From: Bacillus sp. FJAT-29814
GTDB taxonomy: Bacteria > Bacillota > Bacilli > Bacillales > Cytobacillaceae
Direction: 5' to 3'
Assembly: GCF_001510715.1 (NCBI RefSeq)
Contig: NZ_LMTJ01000005.1
Coordinates: forward strand, 796,138 to 860,137
Length of the DNA: 64,000 bases
The translations under genes were made by a program, and so were the position numbers. Positions 1-7,936 of this stretch are shown here, in pieces; position 1 is the stretch's first letter, and every line of letters begins with the position of its first letter. Under the pieces are notes generated by a model. That model ran no database searches and had not been told where the DNA came from. It saw only the letters and a program-made list of their open reading frames with translations.

Positions 1-975
1 ATCACTAGTATGTTGTATTCGTACCCGTTTGAGTTGGTCCCATATCTTGTTACAATCACCTATGTTCTCCTGACTGTATTTTATCTGCATAAAATTAACT
101 GGGATGTATTGGGGATCATACCGCTGTTTTTACTGTTTGTGGCAACGGGCGAATATTTATTCTTGACTCAAATGGCGCCAAATTCTAAAATGCTTCTCGC
201 CGGATGTATAGGTGTATCATTGGTGGTAATAGGTCAATTCGTTTATAAAAGATTAGTTGAAACGGGATCAAAACTTACAGCGATAAAATTTGACGGTTAT
301 ACTTTTATATCCTTCCTGTTTTTCATACTAATGTACATTTTTGTGACTGAAGCCCTGTGGACTCAGCCGATACCTGGATTATTGATTGCCGGTACTCTTT
401 TTATGCAAAGAAAAAGAGTTCCCGAAAATTTCGCGGTGCTGCCAGTCATCCTGGGCGGTGTTTATTTGCTACAACCGTACTATGCTGTGATTAACGGGCT
501 TACGATCCATCCACTTTGGGACAGGGAAGTCCGGGTATTGCCGTTTATCATCATAATCATTTTTATCCGGAGAATGTTAAAAGGGCGATATTCACAGATT
601 ACGAAGTTAATCCAGTGGGCTGTATTAATCATCGTTTCGCTTTTGTTAATTCAAGATGGGTTAGCCAGCAATACGATTTATGATGCCATTATTGTCGGAT
701 CATTATCACTGCTGTCGATGATTGCCGGTATGTCCCTCCAAGTAAAGTCATACTTTTTTACCGGTGCGGGTGTTTTGCTGCTTAATGTATTCCTGCAAAC
801 AAGACCCTATTGGGGAAATATGCCATGGTGGGCCTATCTATTAATTGCCGGGTTTATTCTGATCACCGCTGCTAGTTTAAATGAATGGAATAAACAAAAG
901 ACCTTAAAAGGCGAAACAACCTTTATCACGTTCTTGCGAGAAAAAATTGTAGAAAGGGTAAAGCAATGGGAGTAA
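1..975 (+). CDS. Multi-pass membrane protein, C-terminal part (5' end outside window)
   Basis: The reading frame is open from the first base and the first ATG (position 10) has no ribosome binding site, so this is probably the C-terminal 320 or so residues of a longer protein. About ten hydrophobic segments alternate with short basic loops, and the protein ends in a charged tail (EKIVERVKQWE). The last part, with RPYWGNMPWWAYLLI followed by a short basic tail, recalls the end of large Bacillaceae membrane proteins annotated as SCO7613 C-terminal-domain proteins; that is memory only. No catalytic motif is visible. The gene ends about 40 bp before the promoter of the antiporter gene. Function unknown. 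Confidence 0.6.
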   Translation: MTSMLYSYPFELVPYLVTITYVLLTVFYLHKINWDVLGIIPLFLLFVATGEYLFLTQMAPNSKMLLAGCIGVSLVVIGQFVYKRLVETGSKLTAIKFDGYTFISFLFFILMYIFVTEALWTQPIPGLLIAGTLFMQRKRVPENFAVLPVILGGVYLLQPYYAVINGLTIHPLWDREVRVLPFIIIIIFIRRMLKGRYSQITKLIQWAVLIIVSLLLIQDGLASNTIYDAIIVGSLSLLSMIAGMSLQVKSYFFTGAGVLLLNVFLQTRPYWGNMPWWAYLLIAGFILITAASLNEWNKQKTLKGETTFITFLREKIVERVKQWE

Positions 976-1014
976 AGGTTAAGGTGACTTTGATCGAAGC
1001 GGAAGATTTAACCA

Positions 1015-1043
1015 TTGAGAGACAGTGTTAAGTATGTTATTAT
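1015..1043 (+). promoter_or_regulatory. Sigma-A-type promoter for the antiporter leader
   Basis: TTGAGA (1015-1020), 17-bp spacer, TATTAT (1038-1043). Transcription would start near 1050, about 140 nt upstream of the antiporter start codon, so the message begins with a long leader. Confidence 0.55.
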
Positions 1044-1077
1044 GATAATAACTTAATAGAAACGGTTATGGAGGAGT

Positions 1078-1169
1078 CTGTCACCAAGGGAGTCGTATGC
1101 CCTTTGTGACAGATTTTTTTGTTTCCGGGTTAAAAGTCTGTCTTTTAAAAAAGCAGGCTTTTTTATTTT
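1078..1169 (+). promoter_or_regulatory. Two terminator-like hairpins in the antiporter leader
   Basis: Hairpin 1 pairs CTGTCACCAAGGG (1078-1090) with CCCTTTGTGACAG (1100-1112), with one internal mismatch, and is followed by seven T. Hairpin 2 pairs AAAGTCTG (1133-1140) with CAGGCTTT (1154-1161), again followed by T residues. Both lie between the promoter and the gene, so they could act as attenuators. Otherwise the first ends a short independent RNA. No known riboswitch consensus was recognised. Confidence 0.5.
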
Positions 1170-1188
1170 CAGAAAGAAAGGTGATTGG

Positions 1189-2349
1189 ATGGAATTGTTA
1201 TTTCAACTGGCGGTTATTTTAATTGCTTCAAAGGTAGCTGGGGATATCAGTGTCAGACTGGGTCAGCCTTCGGTACTGGGGAAGCTCTTGGTTGGGATTT
1301 TACTCGGTCCTGCTGTTTTGGGATTGGTTCATGAAACAACAACTTTAGAGCAGTTAAGCCAAATTGGGGTCATTTTGTTAATGTTTATTGCCGGAATGGA
1401 GACAGATCTTGATGAATTCCGACGGTCTGGAAAAGCGGCCACCTTTGTTGGTCTTAACGGAATTATCGTTCCGTTATTAGTTGGTTATCTTGCTGGAATT
1501 GTCATGAACATGAGTACGTTTGAAGCTGTGTTTTTAGGGTTGCTCCTCTCAGCTACTAGTGTCAGCATCTCGGTTCAAGCCTTAAAAGAATTAAACAAAA
1601 TGCAATCAAAAGAGGGTGCCACCATTCTTGGGGCCGCTGTTATTGATGATGTGGTCGTCATCATAGCACTTGCATTTTTAATGAGCATGGCTGGCGACGA
1701 CGTCAATTTAACCATGGTTATTGTTAAAAAGGTGCTATTCTTTGCCGGAGCGATTTTAGCCGCTTGGAAGCTCGTTCCCTGGGTGTTAAAAAAGTTTGCT
1801 CCGTTAAAGGTGACGGAAACAGTTATTACTGCCGCCTTAATCATTTGTTTCCTTTATGCGTATTTGGCGGAGGTGACAGGTGTTGCCGCAATCATTGGTG
1901 CATATATTGCTGGTGTCGCGATTAGTATGACTGATTTTAAAAGAGAGGTTCTTGAAAAAGTGGAAACCATCGGTTATTCGATATTTGTCCCTGTTTTCTT
2001 TACCTCAATCGGTGTAAAAGCAAGCTTTGAGGGCATTACGCAAAATTTAGGCCTTATCGTCATTCTAAGTGTTATCGCCATTTTGACAAAACTTATTGGT
2101 GCTGCCCTGGGTGCTAAAATGGCACGATTCTCGTGGAATAGCTCTTTGGGGATTGGGGCTGCTATGGTTTCACGAGGAGAGGTTGCGTTAATTTTGGCGA
2201 CGATCGGGCTCGATTCAAAATTAATCAGCCAGGAGCTGTTTTCAATATTGGTTATTGTAGTTCTAGTGACGACGATCGTCACCCCGCCGATGATGAAATT
2301 TTTCTTTCAGCGAGGCGATAAACAAGAAAAAATTGAAAGTATTGCCTAG
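1189..2349 (+). CDS. CPA2-family Na+(K+)/H+ antiporter, GerN/NapA type
   Basis: 386 residues, about 12 membrane segments, the usual length for the short CPA2 exchangers (GerN of B. cereus is about the same size). Family marks include GQPSVLGKLLVGILLGP near the N terminus, GVILLMFIAGMETD in the third segment, the ion-site region GAAVIDDVVVII with paired aspartates (about residue 150), and VSRGEVALI near the C terminus. No RCK/TrkA-N domain is attached, unlike KefB/C. It should exchange monovalent cations for protons at the membrane in pH or salt homeostasis, or in spore germination. The start is ATG 1189 after AGAAAGGTGATTGG. It is transcribed alone, behind a structured leader, and ends at the hairpin at 2358. 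Confidence 0.85.
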   Translation: MELLFQLAVILIASKVAGDISVRLGQPSVLGKLLVGILLGPAVLGLVHETTTLEQLSQIGVILLMFIAGMETDLDEFRRSGKAATFVGLNGIIVPLLVGYLAGIVMNMSTFEAVFLGLLLSATSVSISVQALKELNKMQSKEGATILGAAVIDDVVVIIALAFLMSMAGDDVNLTMVIVKKVLFFAGAILAAWKLVPWVLKKFAPLKVTETVITAALIICFLYAYLAEVTGVAAIIGAYIAGVAISMTDFKREVLEKVETIGYSIFVPVFFTSIGVKASFEGITQNLGLIVILSVIAILTKLIGAALGAKMARFSWNSSLGIGAAMVSRGEVALILATIGLDSKLISQELFSILVIVVLVTTIVTPPMMKFFFQRGDKQEKIESIA

Positions 2350-2357
2350 TCCAAAAA

Positions 2358-2387
2358 AATCCAGCCGTAGAAGGGCTGGATTTTTTA
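2358..2387 (+). terminator. Intrinsic terminator after the antiporter gene
   Basis: AATCCAGCC and GGCTGGATT form a 9-bp stem around a short loop, followed by a T run. Confidence 0.9.
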
Positions 2388-2554
2388 GCTAATTTGTGCC
2401 GAATTAGTGAACAATTTCATAGTTTCGAATAATACTTTGAAAAGTGTTGAAAAATGATTTTGGATTTTTTACTTAAAAATAATAAAAGACCCCCTAATTA
2501 GGCATGGTCTGTTCGAAACATTTAGTAAATGACAAACTTAACTCGGGAGGTTAG

Positions 2555-2689
2555 ATGGAAATGGGTATGATAACGATTGATATTGATAAATTACTAGAAG
2601 CTACTGCAGATCTAACATCTGAGAAGGGCAATAATAAAGTCAACCTAGTTGAAATTGATAGTTTGCTCGATAGCACGAAACACTGGTAA
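2555..2689 (+). CDS. Small acidic protein of unknown function (44 aa)
   Basis: ATG 2555 lies 4 nt after a strong GGGAGG site (2545-2550). In-frame ATGs at 2561 and 2567 are alternatives. The product starts MEMGMITIDIDKLLEA and ends DSLLDSTKHW; it is acidic, has two IDxLL repeats (DIDKLLEA and EIDSLLDS) and no signal peptide or membrane segment. It stands alone between terminators at 2358 and 2736. No family recognised. The strong RBS, isolated unit and own terminator argue that it is expressed. Confidence 0.5.
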   Translation: MEMGMITIDIDKLLEATADLTSEKGNNKVNLVEIDSLLDSTKHW

Positions 2690-2735
2690 GACCTTCAACT
2701 TTGTTTCCTCCGATTAACTATATATATTTTCCTTC

Positions 2736-2766
2736 ATGCCTTCTGAAAAAGAAGGCATTTTTTTTT
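2736..2766 (+). terminator. Intrinsic terminator after the 44-aa ORF
   Basis: ATGCCTTC/GAAGGCAT stem, 7-nt loop, then nine T residues. Confidence 0.9.
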
Positions 2767-2839
2767 GTTTATTTCATATGCAAGTGTTAATCGATTATGT
2801 ATGCCGCTTTAAAGCAGAAAAATATTTTTATGATTTCTA

Positions 2840-2868
2840 TTGCTTTTGGACTAAAAAAATACTAGAAT
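2840..2868 (+). promoter_or_regulatory. Sigma-A-type promoter of the ABC importer operon
   Basis: TTGCTT (2840-2845), 17 bp, TAGAAT (2863-2868), about 63 bp upstream of the start codon at 2932. No T-box or riboswitch consensus was recognised in the short leader. Confidence 0.5.
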
Positions 2869-2931
2869 AATTTTTAATATATTTAATTTTTAGAAAAATG
2901 AACTCAAAACCATTAAGGGGGAAATTTTACC

Positions 2932-3930
2932 ATGAGGAGAAAATTAAAAGGCCTTTCCATTGCTTTAGCAGGAATGCTGCTTCTTGCCGGATGCGGAAGC
3001 AAGGAGTCTTCTGGCGGTACAAAAAATGGAGGTGCAGATAAGAAGTTTACAGTAGGGATCAGCCAATTTGCGCCGCATCCTTCATTGGATGCCGCTACCG
3101 AAGGCTTTAAGAAGGCACTTGAGGATAAGGGCCTAGAGGTGAAATTCGATGAACAAAATGCCCAAGCCGATATGAATAATACGCAAACCATTGCCAAGAA
3201 TTTTGTCGGAGATAAGGTTGACTTGATTTTTGCTAACGCTACTCCAAGTGCGACCGCAGCTTTAAATGCGACTAAGGATATACCGATTATCTTTACCTCG
3301 GTAACCGACCCAGTTGGCGCAGGTTTAGTAGAAGCGTTTGATAAGCCAGGCAAAAATGTTACCGGAACGACCGATAACCATCCTGATGCAACCAAGAAGA
3401 CCATTAATTTTATTACCGAAGAAGTGAAGGCCAAGAATATTGGTGTCATTTATAACTCCGGAGAGCAAAACTCAGAGGTTCAGGTAAAAGAAGTGGAAAA
3501 GTTGGCCGAAGGAAAAGGGGCAAAACTAGTTAAAGTATCGGTTGCCAATACATCTGAAGTAAAGCAAGCTGCAGAGTCGCTAGTAGGCCGGGTAGATGCC
3601 ATTTACATCCCAACAGATAATACGGTTGTTACTGCGCTTGATTCCGTTATTTCTGTAGCCAATAGCAAAAAAATTCCGTTATTTGTCGGTGAACTTGATT
3701 CAATGAAAAAAGGTGCCGTTGCGGCCAGCGGATTCAATTATTATGATATTGGATATCAAGCAGGTTTAATGGCAGTTGACATTTTAACAGGCAAGAAAAA
3801 ACCATCAGAAATCAATGTTGAATTGCCAAGCAGCTTAAAGCTGGTAATTAATAAGGCTGCAGCTGAAGCTCAGGGGTTAACCGTTAAGGAAGAATGGAGT
3901 AAACTTGGCGAATTTTACGATGGAAAATAA
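2932..3930 (+). CDS. ABC importer substrate-binding lipoprotein (ABC_sub_bind, TrpX-like)
   Basis: 332 residues with a lipoprotein signal peptide: basic start MRRKLKG, hydrophobic core, lipobox LAGC with the modified cysteine at 21. The mature part has the two-lobe pattern of the ABC_sub_bind (DUF534) family: FTVGISQF, DLIFANATPSATAA, IIFTSVTDPVGAG, NIGVIYNSGE. Relatives include streptococcal TrpX, the binding protein of a tryptophan/aromatic amino acid importer. The permease and ATPase genes follow, so the three form one importer. Substrate is not determined by the sequence; aromatic amino acids are the best guess. Start ATG 2932 follows AAGGGGGA. Confidence 0.85.
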   Translation: MRRKLKGLSIALAGMLLLAGCGSKESSGGTKNGGADKKFTVGISQFAPHPSLDAATEGFKKALEDKGLEVKFDEQNAQADMNNTQTIAKNFVGDKVDLIFANATPSATAALNATKDIPIIFTSVTDPVGAGLVEAFDKPGKNVTGTTDNHPDATKKTINFITEEVKAKNIGVIYNSGEQNSEVQVKEVEKLAEGKGAKLVKVSVANTSEVKQAAESLVGRVDAIYIPTDNTVVTALDSVISVANSKKIPLFVGELDSMKKGAVAASGFNYYDIGYQAGLMAVDILTGKKKPSEINVELPSSLKLVINKAAAEAQGLTVKEEWSKLGEFYDGK

Positions 3931-3941
3931 TTAAAAAAATA

Positions 3942-3975
3942 GCAGGAGCCATTCCTTTTAAGGATTGGCTCCTGC
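3942..3975 (+). promoter_or_regulatory. Intercistronic stem-loop between binding protein and permease genes
   Basis: GCAGGAGCCA pairs with TGGCTCCTGC around an inner TCCTT/AAGGA stem. No T run follows on this strand, so it is more likely an RNA-stability or processing element than a full terminator. It would favour excess binding-protein message over downstream message. Confidence 0.6.
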
Positions 3976-4054
3976 CAAGAATACATAAGTATAAATAACA
4001 ATAACTTATTAGAATCAAAAGAATCTTATGTCTTTAGAAGAAAGGATGAACACT

Positions 4055-5086
4055 ATGTTTACAGCCATATTTGGATCATTCGAGGCAGGTATCATCTATG
4101 CGATTATGGCACTGGGCGTCTATCTATCCTTTCGTATTCTTGATTTTCCAGATTTAACGGTAGATGGCAGCTTTGTAACTGGTGGGGCAATTGCCGCCAT
4201 CATGATTACGAACGGGGCTAATCCATTCCTGGCAACAGTGATGGCACTCCTGGCGGGTTTTATAGCAGGATGTATGACGGGCATCCTTCATACGTTTGGG
4301 AAAATTAATAACTTGCTCTCTGGTATTCTCATGATGATTGCCCTTTATTCTATTAATCTTAGAATCATGGGGCGCTCCAATATTCCGTTATTAAACACCG
4401 AAACATCATTTACGAAAATTGGCAATTTGTTTGAAAGCAGCGGTATTGATTCATTTTTCAACAATCTATTGGTTATGGTCGGTTTGGGTGACAGTTTGCC
4501 GGAAACATGGGGTATTTTGTTTTTCATGTTGATTGTGACGCTCTTGATTAAATTCCTGACCGATTGGTTTTTGCAGACAGAAATCGGGCTCGCCATAAGG
4601 GCAACAGGGGACAACAAGCGGATGATCCGCAGTTTTTCCGCCAATACCAACCTGTTGACAGTTATCGGCCTTGGTCTTTCCAATGCCTTGGTGGCATTTT
4701 CAGGCGCATTGATTGCCCAGCAAGGCGGTTTTGCCGATGTTGGAATGGGAATCGGGATGATTATTATTGGTTTGGCCTCGGTTATTATTGGTGAAGCGTT
4801 GTTTGGAACAAAAACAATTGCAAGAACAACACTTGCGGTCATTGGTGGGGCAATCATTTACCGGATTGTCGTTTCATTGGCCCTCAGATTTGATTTCCTA
4901 GAGCCAGGAGATATGAAGTTGATTACAGCGATTATTGTAATCCTTGCATTGACCACGCCGAAAATGATTGAACGATCGAAAGAGAAAAAGCGAAAAGCTC
5001 GCAGAAAAGCGGAACAACTTCATTTCCTGCAGGCTTCTGTGGAGCGGAAGGGTGAAAATCATGCTGCAGTTAAATCAGATTCATAA
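4055..5086 (+). CDS. ABC importer permease (TrpY-like, branched-chain/basic type)
   Basis: 343 residues, about nine membrane segments, with the N-terminal pattern GIIYAIMALGVYLSFRILDF typical of permeases partnered with ABC_sub_bind proteins. The ATPase-docking loop is around EIGLAIRATGDN (about residue 180). I chose ATG 4055 because AAAGGA lies 8 nt upstream; the in-frame ATG at 4028 has no ribosome binding site. The 3' end overlaps the ATPase gene by 26 nt, which indicates translational coupling. Forms the membrane channel of the importer whose binding protein is at 2932. Confidence 0.85.
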   Translation: MFTAIFGSFEAGIIYAIMALGVYLSFRILDFPDLTVDGSFVTGGAIAAIMITNGANPFLATVMALLAGFIAGCMTGILHTFGKINNLLSGILMMIALYSINLRIMGRSNIPLLNTETSFTKIGNLFESSGIDSFFNNLLVMVGLGDSLPETWGILFFMLIVTLLIKFLTDWFLQTEIGLAIRATGDNKRMIRSFSANTNLLTVIGLGLSNALVAFSGALIAQQGGFADVGMGIGMIIIGLASVIIGEALFGTKTIARTTLAVIGGAIIYRIVVSLALRFDFLEPGDMKLITAIIVILALTTPKMIERSKEKKRKARRKAEQLHFLQASVERKGENHAAVKSDS

Positions 5087-5855
5087 GATATTTAATGAAG
5101 GGTCACCAGATGAAAAGATTGCAATCGACCAGATTAATCTGACCCTTAAAGAGGGGGATTTCGTTACTGTGATCGGCAGTAACGGGGCCGGAAAATCAAC
5201 ATTAATGAATATTATTTCCGGAGGCCTGTTCCCTGATATCGGCGAAGTCTTTATCGACGGCAAAAATGTCACCACCATGTCCGAATATAATCGTTCAAAA
5301 ATGATTGGCCGCGTCTTTCAAGATCCGATGGCGGGCACCGCTCCGAGTATGACGATTGAAGAAAATTTGGCGATGGCCTATTCACGAAACAAAACAAGAT
5401 CATTACGCAGGGGCGTAACGAAAAAGCGGCGTGATTATTTCCGCGAGGTCCTCGAATCGCTACATTTGGGTCTGGAAAACCGGCTTAATGCAAAGGTAGG
5501 GCTGTTGTCAGGAGGAGAACGCCAAGCCCTGTCACTGCTTATGGCAACCTTTACTGAGCCATCAATTTTGCTTCTTGATGAGCATACAGCCGCTCTAGAC
5601 CCTTCCCGAGCGGAACTGATCACCAAACTGACAAAGGAAATCGTCGAAAAATATAAGCTGACAACCCTGATGGTCACCCATAACATGCAGCAGGCAATTG
5701 ATCTGGGCAACCGTTTGATCATGATGGATAAAGGACAAATCATCCTTGAAGTGAATGAAGAGCAAAAGCAGGGGCTTACAATTGAAGGACTGCTGGATGA
5801 GTTTAAACGGATTCGCGGCGTGCAAATGGTAAGTGACCGTGCGGTTCTCTCTTGA
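5061..5855 (+). CDS. ABC importer ATP-binding protein (TrpZ-like)
   Basis: 264 residues. Walker A GSNGAGKST, Q-loop RVFQDPMAGTAPS, signature LSGGERQAL, Walker B ILLLDEHTAALD and switch histidine in MVTHNM are all present, so the ATPase should be active. Start ATG 5061 follows GGAAGGGTG within the end of the permease gene; an upstream in-frame extension exists but would only duplicate permease coding sequence. Third gene of the importer operon, ending before the terminator at 5926. Confidence 0.9.
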   Translation: MLQLNQIHKIFNEGSPDEKIAIDQINLTLKEGDFVTVIGSNGAGKSTLMNIISGGLFPDIGEVFIDGKNVTTMSEYNRSKMIGRVFQDPMAGTAPSMTIEENLAMAYSRNKTRSLRRGVTKKRRDYFREVLESLHLGLENRLNAKVGLLSGGERQALSLLMATFTEPSILLLDEHTAALDPSRAELITKLTKEIVEKYKLTTLMVTHNMQQAIDLGNRLIMMDKGQIILEVNEEQKQGLTIEGLLDEFKRIRGVQMVSDRAVLS

Positions 5856-5925
5856 TGAAAAATATTTTATTTTGAAAAATGAAAGCACAATTTTAGCGGT
5901 ATATATTTTAAATGCATTAATGGTA

Positions 5926-5957
5926 GAAACATGCCAATCTTGGGCATGTTTCTTTTT
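5926..5957 (+). terminator. Intrinsic terminator after the ABC importer operon
   Basis: GAAACATGCC/GGCATGTTTC stem with a short loop and TTTTTATT tail. Confidence 0.9.
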
Positions 5958-6080
5958 ATTGTAAAAAAACAAGTGTTTAATACCCAAAAGCGTTATTGCT
6001 TTACCCCCTGCTCTTGAGACAAACGGAGTTGATTACTTACAATAAATTCAGAAAATGATTAATTAATAGGGGGTTATGGA

Positions 6081-7196
6081 ATGAGAGAAAAAAGAGTATT
6101 GGCGGAACAGCTTAAGGAAGACTTTTTCCCGGTACGGGATGTTGACTATATTGAAATCTACAGCGGCAACGCCAAGCAAGCCTGCCACTATTTCTGCACA
6201 GCCTTCGGGTTTCAGCCAGTCGCCTATTCCGGCCTTGAAACGGGCAATCGTGAAACCGTTTCCTATGTATTGCAACAAAGAAATATCCGTCTTGTTCTGA
6301 CTGGTTCCTATACAGAAAGCAGCACTGTTGCCCAATTTGTAAAAAAACATGGCGATGGTGTCAAAGACGTGGCCCTCTTGGTCGATGATGTTGATAAGGC
6401 GTTTGAGGAAGCGGTTAAACGGGGGGCGATTGCCCATGTTGCCCCATTTTTGCTGGAGGATAATGATGGTACAGTAAAAAAAGCCGTGCTCGGCACATAC
6501 GGCGATACAATCCATACGTTAATTGAACGCAAGAGCTATCAAGGGGCTTTTTTACCAGGCTACAAACCATACACTAACGCACTTCCGGTGGAGGATGCAG
6601 GTTTAATCGGCTTTGACCATGTGGTCGGCAACGTGGAAAGCATGGAGGAGTGGGTTGAGTATTATTCCAAGGTGATGGGCTTTAAGGAATTGAAGCATTT
6701 CACCGACAAGGATATTACCACTGAATATTCTGCGCTGATGTCAAAGGTGATGCATAACGGAGGCAGAATAAAGTTTCCAATCAATGAACCGGCAGAAGGA
6801 AAGCGCAAGTCGCAAATTCAGGAATATCTCGAATTCTATAACGGACCGGGGGTTCAGCATTTAGCCATTTTAACGGAGGATATTGTTTCAACGGTAGCGA
6901 CATTAAAGAAAACTGGCGTCGAGTTCCTCTCCACTCCTAGTGCTTATTATGATTCGTTGGCCGAGCGGATTGGAAAAATTGATGAAGAAATCGAAAAGCT
7001 TCGCGAGTTAAATATTTTGGTAGACCGTGATGATGAGGGCTATCTCCTGCAAATCTTCACCAAGCCAATTGTGGACCGTCCTACGCTGTTTATTGAAATC
7101 ATTCAGCGGAAAGGCGCGCGCGGCTTTGGTGAAGGGAACTTTAAGGCTTTGTTCGAATCCATCGAACGGGAACAGGCTAAGAGGGGCAACCTTTAA
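6081..7196 (+). CDS. hppD: 4-hydroxyphenylpyruvate dioxygenase
   Basis: 371 residues, the usual length. Converts 4-hydroxyphenylpyruvate to homogentisate with Fe(II) and O2, the second step of tyrosine breakdown, in the cytoplasm. Two vicinal-oxygen-chelate halves are visible. The iron ligands are expected in GFDHVVGN, GVQHLAIL and FIEIIQRKG, and the C-terminal gating helix GFGEGNFKALFESIE is intact. Start ATG 6081 follows TAGGGGG. A flavin reductase-like gene and homogentisate dioxygenase follow in the same direction, confirming the pathway. A hairpin lies between this gene and the next, so downstream genes may be expressed at a lower level. Confidence 0.95.
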   Translation: MREKRVLAEQLKEDFFPVRDVDYIEIYSGNAKQACHYFCTAFGFQPVAYSGLETGNRETVSYVLQQRNIRLVLTGSYTESSTVAQFVKKHGDGVKDVALLVDDVDKAFEEAVKRGAIAHVAPFLLEDNDGTVKKAVLGTYGDTIHTLIERKSYQGAFLPGYKPYTNALPVEDAGLIGFDHVVGNVESMEEWVEYYSKVMGFKELKHFTDKDITTEYSALMSKVMHNGGRIKFPINEPAEGKRKSQIQEYLEFYNGPGVQHLAILTEDIVSTVATLKKTGVEFLSTPSAYYDSLAERIGKIDEEIEKLRELNILVDRDDEGYLLQIFTKPIVDRPTLFIEIIQRKGARGFGEGNFKALFESIEREQAKRGNL

Positions 7197-7208
7197 TAAA
7201 TGGCGGAT

Positions 7209-7238
7209 AAAAAAGGGGGAAATGATTCTCCCTTTTTT
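7209..7238 (+). terminator. Terminator-like hairpin after hppD
   Basis: A 12-bp stem with A-rich 5' arm and T-rich 3' arm (AAAAAAGGG and CCCTTTTTT outer part). It may be a partial terminator, because the next gene starts only about 35 bp later with no clear promoter. Confidence 0.65.
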
Positions 7239-7273
7239 ACAATAGACTAATAGAAAAAAGGAGTGGTGATCTC

Positions 7274-7897
7274 ATGGAGATTTCTCCGGAAAGGCTTGAC
7301 TGGCGCGATGCTTACAAATTATTGACGGGTTCAATCCTGCCCCGCCCGATTGCATTTGTGACAACAGTCGACAGCAAGGGAATAGCCAATGCCGCTCCGT
7401 TTAGCTTTTTTACCGCAATTTGCGCTGACCCGCTGCTGATTTGTTTTTCACCAATGAGGCGAGGCAGTGACGGTGCCAAAAAAGATACGTTAAATAATAT
7501 TGAGAATACCGGCCAATTTATCATCAACATTGTTAACGAAGATATTGCAAAGCAAATGAATGATTGTGCCATTGAATTTGCTCCTGATATAGACGAACTC
7601 GAACAGGTTGGCTTAACAAAGGTCCAAGGATGCAAGGTCAGTATACCGCGAATTAAAGAGTCGCTTGTTCATTTGGAATGCGAGCTCTACCAGGTTCTTC
7701 ATTTTGGCGACCATCCGGGAGCAGGGAGCCTGGTGATCGGGAAAGTCATTCATGTTCATATTCATGATCCATTATTTGACCGTGGAAGAATTGATACGGA
7801 GAAATTGAGGCCAATTGGCAGAATGGCGGGAAACAGCTTTACTGGTCCATTGGGCAAGGCCTTTGAGATGATAAGGAAACAGAAGCCGAATGATTAA
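7274..7897 (+). CDS. Flavin reductase-like FMN-binding protein in the homogentisate cluster
   Basis: 207 residues of the flavin reductase-like (DIM6/NTAB) fold: GSILPRPIAFVTT, NAAPFSFFTAICADPLLICFSP, and the late DPLFDRGRID and PIGRMAGNSF elements. These bind FMN and often reduce flavin with NAD(P)H for a partner oxygenase. Neither HppD nor HmgA needs flavin, so the role here is unclear. It may repair or reduce a quinone, since homogentisate auto-oxidises to benzoquinone acetate. Start ATG 7274 follows AAAGGAGTGG. It lies between hppD and hmgA. Confidence 0.8.
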   Translation: MEISPERLDWRDAYKLLTGSILPRPIAFVTTVDSKGIANAAPFSFFTAICADPLLICFSPMRRGSDGAKKDTLNNIENTGQFIINIVNEDIAKQMNDCAIEFAPDIDELEQVGLTKVQGCKVSIPRIKESLVHLECELYQVLHFGDHPGAGSLVIGKVIHVHIHDPLFDRGRIDTEKLRPIGRMAGNSFTGPLGKAFEMIRKQKPND

Positions 7898-7936
7898 AAT
7901 TGTTTTTGCATTTTTTATGGGAAGAGGGTGAGACCG

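Noticed and set aside
2932-3449. Minus-strand ORF overlapping the binding-protein gene (and similar long antisense frames elsewhere)
   Set aside because: Shadows of the codon pattern of the real genes, with no ribosome binding site and no domain.
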